DNA of 64,000 nt from Alphaproteobacteria bacterium (GCA_020632885.1 JACKEQ010000008.1:124001-188000), one strand, 5' to 3'; shown: positions 29,883 to 41,288, numbered from the stretch's first letter. Numbers and translations: made by a program. Notes: generated by a model not told the origin, from the letters alone.

Positions 29883-32800
29883 ATGCAGGTACGCCACGAA
29901 GACTCGCTCCCTCCCGGCACCCGGCTCGGCCGCTACGTGCTCGGAGAGGCCATCGGCCACGGGGGCATGGGCACGGTGTACGCGGGCTGGCTCGCGGGCG
30001 GCTCGGGCCTCCGGGTGCCCGTGGCGATCAAGATCCTCCGGGCCCTCGACGATCCAGCGGCCGCCGAGCGGCTGGTGCACGAGGCGTGCATCGGCGGGCT
30101 CGCGTCGCACCCGAACGTCGTGGCCGCGCTGGACCTCTGCTGCGAAGAGGGCCGCTGGTTCATCGTCATGGAGCACGTGGACGGCGTGTCCGCCGAGGTC
30201 CTGCGGGCGCGCGGACCCCTGCCCACCCTCGCGGCCCTGGACCTCGTCGCCCAGGCGGCCGCCGGGCTCGCGTACTTCCACGACCTCGACGTCCCGGGCG
30301 TGGGGCACCTCGTGCACGGCGACATCAAGCCCCACAACCTGCTCGTGGACTCCGGCGGGCTCGTGCGGGTGGCGGACTTCGGGGTGGCCGCCGCGAGCGG
30401 CACGGTGACCACGTCGGGCACCTACACCTACCTGGCGCCCGAGCAGTGGGGCGGGCGTTCCCTGCAGGCCTCCGACGTGTTCGCCCTCGGCCTGGTGCTC
30501 TACCTGCTCGTCGTGGGCGAGCGGCTCCTCGAGGGTCGGGCGCGCACGCCGCTCAGCCTGAACATCGACGCCGTGGTCGTCGAGCGGGCGGTGGAGGAAC
30601 GCACCGACGCGCTGGTGCCGGGCCTCGGAGGGCTCCTGCTCCGCATGCTGGCCTCGGACCCCGAGGCCCGACCCCGCGCCGAGGAGGTCGCGGACGGCCT
30701 GCGCCGTCTGGCGCTGTCCCAGCGCGGCGTGTCCCTCGCGTCGCTGGTGGCCATCCCGCTCCGCTCGCCGGACACCGCGTCCCGCCCGCCCCTGGTGGGG
30801 CGTTCACGCGAGCGGGACGCGCTGCTCGCCCTCCTCGCGGAGCATCGGGTGGTCGGGGTCAGCGGCGCGGCCGGGGTGGGGAAGACCCGGCTGGCCGAGG
30901 ACCTCGAGCCCGACGTGCGCGTGGACCTCATCGGCTGCGCGTCCCTCGCGGGGCTCGTGGAGCGCGTGGCGCGCGCGCGCTCGCGTCCCGTGCCGCCCGA
31001 GGTGGAGGAAGGGTGGCTCGCATCCACCCTGCGCGGGGCGGAGCGGGTGCTGCTCGACGGCGCGGACGCCATCCTGCCCACCCTGGTGGCCGAGCTCCGC
31101 GGCTGGGACGGCGCGCAGGTCGTCATCACCTCGCGGGCCCGTGCGGCCGGGCTGCCCGAGGTGGAGGTCGGCCCGCTCGACCCCGTGAGCGCGCGCACCC
31201 TCTTCCTGCAGCGCGCGTCCCGGTTCGCCCCGACCCGCATCCTGGACGAGCTGGTGGAGGCCCTCGACCGTCTCCCGCTCGCCATCGAGCTCGCCGCGAC
31301 CTCCGGCCAGGAGCCGGAGGCCCTGCTGGCCGCCCTGCGACGGCCCCTCGGTGTGCTCGAGCAGACCGGGGGCACGGGCGAGAGCACGCTCTACGCGGCG
31401 ATCTCGACGTCCTGGGACCTCCTGTCGACCGCGGAGCGCCGCACCCTCGTCGCGCTCTCGGTGTTCCGGGGCCGACCCACCGTCGAGGACGCCCTCGCCG
31501 TGCTCGGCGATGTCGGGGGTCTCGAGGAGGTGCTCGCGCTGGTCGACCGCCACCTCGTGCTCGCCCAGGGCGCACGGCTCGGGCTCCTCGGCACCGTACG
31601 GGCCTTCGCGGTGAGCAAGCGGTCCGTGGTGGGCGACCTGGAGCCCGTCCTCGAGCGCCACGCCACCCGGCTCGCCCAGCGGGGCGCCGACACCGTGCTC
31701 ACGGGCCTGAAGCGGCGCGGTGGATCGGAGCGCTTCCGTGGGTTCCTCGCCGACGAGCCCGACCTCGACGCCGCGCTGGCCTGGGCCATTGCGCGGGGAC
31801 GGCCGGAGGCCGGGGCTCTCGCTGCCGCCAAGCTCCAGATCCAGCTCGCACTGGGCCCCATCGCGCCGGGGGCCGTGCTCGTCGATCGTGTGCTGCCCCT
31901 CGTGGAGGACGCCGGGACCCGGGCGGCCCTCCTGGAGCGCAAGGCGCGTGTGCACGAGCACCAGGGCCGCAGCGAGACCAGCCTGCAGCTCGCCACCCAG
32001 GGCTACAAGACGGCCCCGCCGGACGCGCTCGGCGTGCGTTCGGACTGCCGGCGGCGCGCCGGGCTCGCCCTCATGCGCCTGGGTCGGGTGGAGGAGGCGC
32101 AGAAGGTCACCCGAGCGGCCCTCGCCGACGCGGAGAAGGGCGGGGACGCCTTCCGGGCGGCGGAGGCCCACCTCAACCTCGCGCTCGTGGAGTCCATGCG
32201 GGGGGATCTGGCCGGCGAGGTCTACCACCAGGAGGCCGCACGCCGGTTCGCCGAAGGCTCGGGCTACGTGCGGCTGCTCGGGTACGTGCTCGGGAACATC
32301 GCGTCGCGCATGGGCTACACGGGCGACGTGCCCGGGGCGGTGCCGGTGTGCCTGCAGGCCCTCGCGTGTCTGGAGGAGGTCGGCGACGAGGTGAGCTACC
32401 AGAACACCCGCGGCACGCTGGCGGCGCTCTACACCCAGCGCGGCGAGCTCGACGAGGCCCGGCGGGTGTTCGAGGACATCCTGGCCCACAGCCGGCGGCA
32501 GGCCCACCACGCCGCGACGTCCCGGTACGCGTGCCTGCTCGCCGGAGTGGAGCTCGACTCGGGGCACCTGGGCCGGGCCGCGACCCTCCTCGAGGAGGCG
32601 GGCACCCTCGCGGGCTCGTACCGCGACAACGACCTCGTGCGTCGGTTGGTCACCGCCCGGCTCCGCACGCTCCAGGGGCTCCCGGAGGCCGCGCTGGCCA
32701 TGCTCCCCGAGGAGACCGGCGTGAGCGAGGTCCTGCAGGTGCACGCGGATCTGGAGCGGGCTCGCGCCTACCTGGCGCTCCACGAGGCGGCGCGCGCGCT

Positions 32801-33056
32801 CCCGATCACCCAGCGCGTGATCGACGGACCGCTGCGCCGTCCGCTCCTGAAGGCGGACGCGCGGGTGATGCGCGCGCGCGCCCGGATGGCGCTGGGCCAA
32901 CCGGACGCGGGGCGTGGGCTCGACGCTGTCGCGGACTTCGTCGAGCGGGTCGGCATGACGCCCCGGGCCCGCCTTCGTCGCGAGCTCGAGGCGCTTCGCG
33001 CCGACCTCAGGGCAGGGTGGGGGGCGCCACCTTCTCGGGGTCCAGGGGGCCCGTGA
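29883..33056 (+). CDS. Ser/Thr kinase fused to a P-loop ATPase (NB-ARC/STAND-like) and TPR domain
   Basis: 1057 residues. The kinase domain (14-280) has GHGGMGTVY, catalytic Lys50 in VAIK, DFG at 165-167 and APEQ. The catalytic loop reads HGDIKPHN, so the usual Arg of HRD is Gly (non-RD kinase), while Asp is kept. At ~328 a P-loop GAAGVGKTR starts an AAA/STAND ATPase with Walker-B-like ERVLLDGADAIL and VVITSRAR sensor. The C-terminal ~400 residues are TPR helices. No membrane helix. Such STAND kinases act as signal-triggered switches. Its end overlaps the convergent peroxidase gene by 50 bases. Confidence 0.92.
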   Translation: MQVRHEDSLPPGTRLGRYVLGEAIGHGGMGTVYAGWLAGGSGLRVPVAIKILRALDDPAAAERLVHEACIGGLASHPNVVAALDLCCEEGRWFIVMEHVDGVSAEVLRARGPLPTLAALDLVAQAAAGLAYFHDLDVPGVGHLVHGDIKPHNLLVDSGGLVRVADFGVAAASGTVTTSGTYTYLAPEQWGGRSLQASDVFALGLVLYLLVVGERLLEGRARTPLSLNIDAVVVERAVEERTDALVPGLGGLLLRMLASDPEARPRAEEVADGLRRLALSQRGVSLASLVAIPLRSPDTASRPPLVGRSRERDALLALLAEHRVVGVSGAAGVGKTRLAEDLEPDVRVDLIGCASLAGLVERVARARSRPVPPEVEEGWLASTLRGAERVLLDGADAILPTLVAELRGWDGAQVVITSRARAAGLPEVEVGPLDPVSARTLFLQRASRFAPTRILDELVEALDRLPLAIELAATSGQEPEALLAALRRPLGVLEQTGGTGESTLYAAISTSWDLLSTAERRTLVALSVFRGRPTVEDALAVLGDVGGLEEVLALVDRHLVLAQGARLGLLGTVRAFAVSKRSVVGDLEPVLERHATRLAQRGADTVLTGLKRRGGSERFRGFLADEPDLDAALAWAIARGRPEAGALAAAKLQIQLALGPIAPGAVLVDRVLPLVEDAGTRAALLERKARVHEHQGRSETSLQLATQGYKTAPPDALGVRSDCRRRAGLALMRLGRVEEAQKVTRAALADAEKGGDAFRAAEAHLNLALVESMRGDLAGEVYHQEAARRFAEGSGYVRLLGYVLGNIASRMGYTGDVPGAVPVCLQALACLEEVGDEVSYQNTRGTLAALYTQRGELDEARRVFEDILAHSRRQAHHAATSRYACLLAGVELDSGHLGRAATLLEEAGTLAGSYRDNDLVRRLVTARLRTLQGLPEAALAMLPEETGVSEVLQVHADLERARAYLALHEAARALPITQRVIDGPLRRPLLKADARVMRARARMALGQPDAGRGLDAVADFVERVGMTPRARLRRELEALRADLRAGWGAPPSRGPGGP

Positions 33057-34029
33057 GCGAGCCGAGGAAGGTCTTGATGCTCGCGACCTCCTCGGGCTTC
33101 AGCTCCTTGCCGAGCTGGTGGTGCGCCATCTTGGTGATGGCCTCGTCGAGGCTCGCGACCTTGCCGCTGTGGAAGTACGGGCCGGTCTTGTCGATGTTCC
33201 GCAGGGACGGGACCTTGAACATCTGACGGTCGGACTCGTTCTTGGTGACGTCCTCGCGGCCCTTGTCGTCGTCGTCGGTCCAGGGGTGCACGAGGCCGAG
33301 CTTCTGGTACTGGCCACCACCGACGAGCGGGCCGCTGTGGCAGCTCGTGCAGCCCGTGCTCACGAAGAGGTCGAAGCCGGCCTTCTGGTCGGCGGTGAGG
33401 GCCGCATCGTCGCCGGCCACCCAGGCGTCGAACGGCGCCGGGGTGAGCAGGGTGCGCTCGAAGGCACCGATGGCGAGGCCGATGTTCTTGTACGTCAGGC
33501 CGTCGGGGAAGGCGTCCGCGAACGCGGTCTTGTAGCCCTCGATGGCCCCGACCTTCGCGACCACGGTGTCGCCGTCGGGCATCGCCATCTCGATCGGGTT
33601 CAGGATCGGGCCGAGCGCCTGGTGCTCGACGTCCGGCTCACGGCCGTCCCAGAACTGCGCCATGTGCAGGGCCGCGTTGTAGACGGTGGGGGAGTTGCGG
33701 CCGCCGCGGCCGCCGCCCACGCCCGGGGACGTCGGCTCGCCGTCCACGCCGTACTTCGCGAGCTGATGGCAGCTGTTGCAGGAGATGGTGTCGTCCTTCG
33801 ACAGGCGGGTGTCGAAGTAGAGCTGCTTGCCGAGGGTCACCAGCTTCGGGTCGACCTCGCCGGCGTTCGCCGGCAGCTTGCCGAGCACGCTGCTGGCGAT
33901 GCTGCGGAGCTTGTCGTCGCCGGCATCCGCCGCCGGAGCAGGCTTCTCGGTGTGGTCGCCCGCGTGGTCGGGCTCGGGGTGGGGAGCGGGCGTGTCGGTC
34001 GAGCACGCCAGGAGAAAGAGGATGTGCAT
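33007..34029 (-). CDS. Dihaem cytochrome c peroxidase, lipoprotein (CcpA/MauG family)
   Basis: 340 residues from ATG at 34029. The signal ends in LLACS, a lipobox, so it is lipid-anchored. Two haem c motifs are present: CNSCH (84-88) and CTSCH (227-231). Also seen are NSPTVYNAALHMAQFWDGR, LNPIEM, FKVPSLRNIDKTGPYFHSG and MAHHQLG, all family hallmarks. It reduces H2O2 using periplasmic cytochrome electrons. A His/Asp/Pro-rich linker (residues 12-38) follows the lipid anchor. A Gly/Arg-rich loop (GVGGGRGGRNS) sits near the first haem. Confidence 0.94.
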   Translation of the reverse strand: MHILFLLACSTDTPAPHPEPDHAGDHTEKPAPAADAGDDKLRSIASSVLGKLPANAGEVDPKLVTLGKQLYFDTRLSKDDTISCNSCHQLAKYGVDGEPTSPGVGGGRGGRNSPTVYNAALHMAQFWDGREPDVEHQALGPILNPIEMAMPDGDTVVAKVGAIEGYKTAFADAFPDGLTYKNIGLAIGAFERTLLTPAPFDAWVAGDDAALTADQKAGFDLFVSTGCTSCHSGPLVGGGQYQKLGLVHPWTDDDDKGREDVTKNESDRQMFKVPSLRNIDKTGPYFHSGKVASLDEAITKMAHHQLGKELKPEEVASIKTFLGSLTGPLDPEKVAPPTLP

Positions 34030-34123
34030 GGGTCGCCTCCGTTGCGAAGACCTTTCACCGGGTCGGCCTTCTCCGGCCCAGACAAGTTCTGCATCGCGCC
34101 CATACCCTCTCCCTATGGGTCCG

Positions 34124-35337
34124 TCAGCCCGCCAGACCCCAGACGGCGACAGCGACGGCCGTGACGAGCAGGAGGAGCACACCGGCCACGAGGGCGACGG
34201 TGGCTGCCACGAACCAGGGCTGCGGGGTGGGCGCGGGAGGAGGGGGATGGGCCGGAGGAGCCGGCGGGGGCGGCTCGGATGGGGGCTCGGGTCGCCGAGG
34301 GGGCGGCGGGGGCTCGGGGTCCTCGCGGATGACCGTGGGAGCCTGGGAGAGCGGCAGGGACGGGGTGGGCCGCGTGATCGCACCCGTCGACGACACGTGG
34401 GCGCCGTCGTAGCGCCCGTGGGATGCGCCGGGCTCGGGGAAGGTGGCCGTGCGGACCCACTGGAGCAGGGTCGGGCCGGGAAGGCGATGGGCGAGCCGGT
34501 CGCACCGGTCGGCGATCTCCCGCATCGTCGGGCGGTGCTCGTGGGCGAACTCCACCATGTCGCGCACGAGGGCGTGGAGGTCGGGGTCCGCGATCTGGGC
34601 CAGCCGGGCCTCCGCGTGCTCGCGGTAGGCCACCGAGTCGCTCGCGAGGAGCACCTGCCGCCCGAGGTCGTCGTTGGCGTAGAAGGTCTGGCCCGTGAGC
34701 ATCGCGAACAGCGTGACCCCAGCGCGAACACGTCCACGGCCGGCCCGAGCACGCCGAACTGCAGGGTCTCCGGGGCGCCGTAGCCCGGCGTGAGGATGAC
34801 CTGGCCCGCCGCGGTCCTCGCGCGCCGGTGCATCTCGGTGCTCCGGGCGACGCCGAAGTCCAGGACCTTCACCTGGCCGGTCTTCGCGATGCGGACGTTC
34901 TCGGGCTTCAGGTCGCGATGGATCAGCCCGAGGGGCCGACCGGTCTCCGGGTTGGGCGTGGACAGCGCGAACTCGAGGGCCGCCGCGACCTCGCCCGCGA
35001 CGAGCACGGCCACGCGGGGGAGGAGCCGCTCGGGCACGCAGAACCACGCCAGGTCCACGCCCTCCACGTACTCCGTGACCAGCGCCAGGTGGCCGTCCAC
35101 CTGTGCCAGCTCGTGCACCCCCAGCACCGCAGGGTGTGCGAGAAGCGCCAGCACCTGCCCTTCGTCGCGCAGGCGCTTCACAGCGTCCGAGGCCTCGTCG
35201 AGCGGCTCGTGGAGGACCTTCACGGCCACGACGCGCTCCAGACCGTCCGCGGTGGTCTCGGTGGCCAGGTAGACCTCACCGAACCCGCCGGCACCGAGGC
35301 ATACGTGGAACACGAAACGCGGTGCAGTCACCGTCAC
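34124..35337 (-). CDS. Transmembrane Ser/Thr protein kinase, one frameshift
   Basis: About 404 residues when corrected. Kinase domain at the N-terminus: LGAGGFGEVYLA, VAVKVL, the catalytic IHRDLKPENV, LDFGVAR and PGYGAPET. The reading frame breaks at about 34718-34722, where a run of four C (plus strand) would be five in an intact gene; beyond it the product continues as VTLFAMLTGQTFYAN. A Pro-rich linker and a single C-terminal membrane helix (FVAATVALVAGVLLLLVTAV) end the protein. Typical myxobacterial Hanks-type kinase. It lies just downstream of the PafA-like gene on the same strand, 36 bp away. Confidence 0.85.
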
Positions 35338-35373
35338 CTCCGCACAGTGTAGTGCAAGCCTTGGACCATCGTA

Positions 35374-36939
35374 CTAGCGCCGGAGCCAGACGACGCGGTC
35401 GGCGAGCCGGACATGACCCCAGGCCACCGACACCAGCGCGTCGCCGTGCTCCTCCAGGAGCCGTCCACGCAGGGCTGCCGGACCCTCCGGTGCGACGTGC
35501 AGGGCCGCGCGGACGTCCGCGGGGTCGAGCAGCGGTGGCGGACGCAGGGCACCCATCAGGCGCTCGAAGGGACCCCCGCCGAGCTCGCCGTACTGGATGT
35601 CCAGGCGCTTGCGGACCTCGAACGGCGCGTCGTCGGGCGCACTGGGCGAGCAGGGCCTCCTTGGTCACCCAGTCCACGCGCCCGATCCAGGCGCTCCTGT
35701 CGTCCCGGATCCCCGCGAGCAGCTCGCCCCACACGGCCACCACGGGGTCGTCGGGGAAGGCCTCCGCGACGCGGGCCCGGTAGTAGCCCTGGAGCTCCAG
35801 GGCGGTCCACGCACGGCCCTTCCGGTCGGTGACGGCGGCCGTGAGCGACGTGTCCGCCGCGAGGGTCCGCAGGGCTGCGGCGGGTCGGCGAACCGGGGTG
35901 CGTCGCGCAGTCCGCCCCGCTCGGCCAGCTCGACCACCCGCGCGAGCCCGGTGACGGCGAGCACCTCGGCGGTCTCGCAGCGGTTGCTGTCCGCCACGCC
36001 GATCTGGAGCCGCTGCCGACGGCCGAACAGCGCGCCCACCCGCTCCACGGGATGCGGATGACGGGCTTGGCGAGGTTGTGCGTCGCCAGCACCGCCATCT
36101 CGCCATGCCGGGGATCGAGGTCGCTCCGCCACCAGCGCGTGGTCGCCTCGGCCTTGCCGGACAGCCAGAGCGTGCCGTCGTCCGCGAGGTGCCCGGCCCC
36201 CGTCACCACGGCCCGGGAGACGAGGTAGCCCTCGAGCGGCCCGCGCACGCGGGGGTACGCCACCCACGACAGCGCGCCGAGCCAGCCGCGCATGAAGTGG
36301 AACAGGGGCTGGACGCCCGCACGCAGCCGACCGTCCTGCGCCATGCGGCGGGGAGGTGACCTCGGGGTCGTCGTCGACGAGCGTGGCCCAGTGCAGCGCG
36401 TTGACCAGGATCCACACCATGAGGACCGTGAAGCAGGTCGCCGTGCCCGCCATGAGCATCAGCACGAGCGCCCACCACACGGGCGCCAGCGCCGCCGACA
36501 CCACTGTGACCTCGATGTTGTCCTGCCGGCCGAAGACCTCGCCGTCCACGTCACGCGAGCCCTTGATCAGCGTGAGGGTGCCGGGCCTGCCGGCTCCGGC
36601 GAGCGCCGCCTCGGCACGCGGGAGGGCACGGACGAGCGCGTCGTCCGCGGCCCGCAGACGCAACGCCAGCGCCTCGGGCCCCTCGCACTCGGGGGTGGCG
36701 ACCTCGAACAGCCCGACCGAGCTGTCCTCCTGGTGCTCGAAGCAGACGGAGAAGCCGTTCGTGGCGAACCAACGGCGCTTGAGCTCGTCGTCCTGCCGGG
36801 GCCCCGCCCACGTCAGCTCGACGCCGAGGGCCTCCACGAGCGCGTCGTAGAGCTCGGGGTGCGTGGGGAGCTCGCCCCCGCCAGCGGGCTGGAAGTGGAA
36901 GGCGAGCTCGGTCTCTACGCCCTGGAGCCTACTCGCCAC
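35374..36939 (-). CDS. Divergent Pup-ligase superfamily (PafA/Dop-like) protein with internal membrane segment; frameshifted
   Basis: About 521 residues after joining frames. GTG at 36939 overlaps the end of the Pup-like gene by 11 bases. Landmarks in PafA order are: GVETEL (PafA GIETEF), a TNG segment, candidate catalytic Asp72 then FEVATPEC (PafA PEYATAEC), TLIKGSRDVDGEVFGRQDNI (PafA KNNTDS...CHENYL), GYLVSRAVVTGAG (PafA PFLVTRQLICGAG), KPVIRI, RLQIGVADSN (PafA RLHVIVGDSN), RVDWVTKEALL (PafA IDWVIKRKLF), RLDIQYGEL (PafA QLDLAYHDI) and LRGRLLEE. A hydrophobic insert (residues ~146-184) lies where soluble PafA has none. Frame breaks lie near 36350, 36053, 35880 and 35645. It may ligate, or remove, the adjacent modifier. 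Confidence 0.78.
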
Positions 36940-37104
36940 CGCCCGGGACCCGCGTGCGGGCCAGGAAGCCCTCGGGATCCTGGCGGACCTCGCGGGCGAT
37001 CTCGGCGAGGGCTGCCTCCACGTCCCGGGGTCGATCTCCCGGGGACGGACCTCGGGAATCATCGGGGTGGGGTCCGGCGTGCGAACTTTCTGTGCGGGGT
37101 TCAT
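36929..37104 (-). CDS. Pup-like small protein modifier ending Gly-Gly-Gly-Glu; one frameshift
   Basis: ATG at 37104 follows a GAGAGGT site. With one G restored in the GGG run near 37023 the product is 58 residues. It has a disordered Pro/Arg-rich N-terminus (MNPAQKVRTPDPTP), a helix DVEAALAEIAREVRQDPEGF and a C-terminus FLARTRVPGGGE followed by TAG. Actinobacterial Pup has the same layout: helix with E-I, Phe 11 residues before the end, then GG-Gln/Glu. Here Phe is 12 from the end and the last residue is Glu, so no deamidation would be needed. It overlaps the PafA-like ligase gene, as expected for a modifier-ligase pair. Too short and frame-broken for automatic gene callers. Confidence 0.75.
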
Positions 37105-37170
37105 CGCTACCTCTCGTGGTGGAAGTAGCACGTCCGTGCGCCGATCGGGTGGCGGACCCGGAGTCTCCCG
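37105..37170. promoter_or_regulatory. Divergent intergenic region between Pup-like/ligase pair and kinase/lipoprotein operon
   Basis: Only 66 bp separate the two oppositely directed starts, so both promoters must be here or overlap. Shine-Dalgarno motifs are seen for both sides (GAGAGGT toward the modifier; GGAG at 37156-37159 toward the secreted protein). No clear -35/-10 or palindrome could be assigned by eye. Confidence 0.4.
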
Positions 37171-37926
37171 ATGCTGGCCCTCCTCCTCACCATCGCGCAC
37201 GCTGAGGACTGTGTGCGCACCTTCGCCGTCACCGAGCTGCGCACGGACCTCGAGCGTACCGGCGAGCAGCTCGAGAAGGGCGACGCCGAGGGGTTCGCGG
37301 CGTCGATCCAGCGCCTCGACAAGCTCGTGCCCTGCGCGGAGTCCGCCCTGCCGGCCGAGCAGGTGGCCGACTACCGCGTGCTCTCCGGAGTGAAGGCGTT
37401 CACCTTCGGCGACCCCGACCTCGCCGCCGCGAGCTTCCTGGCCGCCCGGGTCCTCGCCTCGGACGTCTCCATCCCGCTCTACCCGCGCGACCACGAGATC
37501 TACGCGCTGTTCGACCGGTACGACCCCTCCGCGCCCGGCGCGAGCGGCTCCGTGCACCCCGGACGGGCACGCTGCTGCTCGATGGCTACCCCACGCTCGA
37601 GCGCTACCTCGACGCCCCGGCCATCGCGCAGATCACGGTCGGCGACCAGGTGGTGTCCACCCAGGTGCTGGCCCCGGCGAGCTGCCCGTGTACCGCGTGC
37701 GCCATCCGCTCCGCAGCGGGCTCGTCGCCACCACGTCCGTGCTCGGCGTGACCTCCGCCCTGTTGCTCGCGCAGATCCCCGCGGCCCGCAAGGGCTTCTA
37801 CGGCACCGACGACTACAACCAGCTCAAGCGCTACCAGTACCGCAACAACACCCTGCTCGTCGGGGGGATTCGGGGGCTCGGGCTCACGGTCGGGAGCGGC
37901 GCGCTCACGGGGCTCTGGTGGGACCG

Positions 37927-37930
<4 letters not shown>
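37171..37930 (+). CDS. Secreted hypothetical protein, frameshifted; first gene of the kinase/DCDD operon
   Basis: ATG at 37171 gives a signal peptide (MLALLLTIAHA) followed by a helical domain (LRTDLERTGEQLEKGD, DPDLAAASFLAARVLA) resembling a short TPR pair. One missing base near 37560 leads into GTLLLDGYPTLERYLD, and another near 37680 into PVYRVRHPLRSGLVATTSVL, a membrane-like helix, and finally GALTGLWWDR. Corrected length is about 253 residues. The stop overlaps the kinase start (GTGA). Family not recognised; the centre recalls PEGA-like domains. Confidence 0.6.
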
Positions 37931-39527
<1,597 letters not shown>

Positions 39528-39531
<4 letters not shown>

Positions 39532-41288
39532 TGCTCTGGTGGTTGGCCGGCTGTGGCCTCCTGCTCACCGACGCCGACGTGGAGGCCCAGCTCGACGTCG
39601 ACGGTGACGGGTTCCTCTCGCGGGCCTTCGGCGGCGACGACTGCGACGAGGGCGACCCGAGCGTGTACCCCGGCGCCCCGGACGTCTGGTACGACGGCGT
39701 GGACGCGGACTGCGCGGGCGACGACGACTACGACCAGGACCGCGACGGCCTCGCGAGCGCCCTGTACGGCGGGCTCGACTGCGACGACGAGGACCCGCTC
39801 GTGGGCGACCGGCTGCTCGACTGGTTCGCGGACTGCGACGGCGACGGCGTGCCCGGTCGCGCGAGCCTCGCGGCCTGCAGCCCACCTGACGACCTCCAGA
39901 TCTGCGGCGGCGGCCCGCGGCCGCCTGGCGCACGGACCCCTCGGTGTTCGACTGTGACGACGGCCGTGCGGACGTGGCCCCGGCCTCGAGGACGTGCCGT
40001 ACGACAGGGTGGACGCGGACTGCGACGGGCGCAACGACTACGACGCGGACGGCGATGGCTACGTCGCCACGGCCGTGCCGGGCGCCACGCCCGCCGGCGC
40101 CATCGGTGCGGGCGACTGCGACGACAGCGATCCCGTGTGAATCCTGCGGCCGCCGAGGTCTGGTACGACGGGGTGGACGCGGACTGCGACGGGCGCAACG
40201 ACTACGACGCGGACGGCGACACGTTCGTGGCGGCCGGCTTCTCCGACCGGGCCGGCGGCTCCGCGCCCCGGGTGGCCGACTGCAACGACACCCTGCCGGG
40301 CGTGCATCCTGGGGCCGCCTCGACCCGCCCTACGACGGCGTGGACGGGGAACTGCGACGGCCGGTCTGACTACGACGCCGACGGGGACGGCGACGGCTGG
40401 ACGCGGCGCCTGGGCGGTCCCGGGTGCGGTGGGCGACTGCGACGACACCTCGGCGGCGGTGTCCCCTGCGCCCCTGCCACGGAGGTCTCTACGACGGCAT
40501 CGACTGCAGGACTGCGACCCCGTGCCGAACGACGACGACGCGGACGGCGATGGGTACGCGGCCCCCTCGGGTTCGGCGGCACCGACTGCAACGACCTCCG
40601 CGCGGACGCCCATCCTGGGGACGGCGGAGGTCTGGTACGACGGCATCGACCAGGCGTGCGACGGGGGCGACGACTACGACCGGGACGGCGACGGCTTCCG
40701 CGGCGACTGAGACTCGTGGACGCCGATCTGGCGTCCGCGTGGACTGCGACGATCTCGACCCCGCCGTGCATCCCGGTGCGCCCGGAGACGTCTGGTACGA
40801 CGGCGTGGACACCGACTGCGACGGGCGAACGACTTCGACCGCGACGGCGACGGCGCGCCGCTCGTGACCTTCGGGGCCAGGCACCCGACTGCGACGACCT
40901 CGACCCCACACGGTCTCGCGCTGTTCGTCGAGGTCTGGTACGACGGCGTGGATCAGGACTGCGACGGGCGGACGACTACGACCAGGACGGCGACGGCTAC
41001 CCGCGGGCGGACGGCGCCACGGACCCGTCCCAGGCGGACTGCGACGACCTCGACCCTGCGATCCACCCGGGCGCGCCGGAGATCCTGCTGGACGGCATCG
41101 ATCAGGTCACTGCGACCCTCGCGCAGGTCACCAACTACGGCGACTTCGTGGCACGGGGCGGGCAGGGAGGCCCGGCACCCCGGCGACCCTTCCCCCACGC
41201 GCTGCACCCGACGGACCTCGCGGTGGACCCCGCTGCCGGGCTGGCCGCGGACCCCGCCCTCGGCGAGACCGTGGGGCACCTCCCGTGA
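39528..41288 (+). CDS. DCDD-repeat (MopE-type) lipoprotein 1, heavily frameshifted
   Basis: ATG at 39528; short signal with lipobox LAGC. Repeats of the form D-x-D-x-D-G...DCDD...P-G-A...W-Y-D-G-V-D-x-D-C are seen in all three frames across the whole length, so this was one gene. I count roughly ten frame changes, nearly all small indels. The last frame ends GETVGHLP with a stop overlapping the next start (GTGA). MopE-type repeats (PF11617-like) are Asp-rich and bind metal such as Ca or Cu. Either a decayed paralogue or, more likely, a poorly resolved repetitive sequence. Confidence 0.7.

Noticed and set aside
35374..36939. Glutamine synthetase or glutamate-cysteine ligase
   Set aside because: These share the fold, but the order of landmarks through the C-terminal DWV..K, RLDIQY and LRGRLLEE segments fits PafA/Dop specifically, and the Pup-like neighbour agrees.
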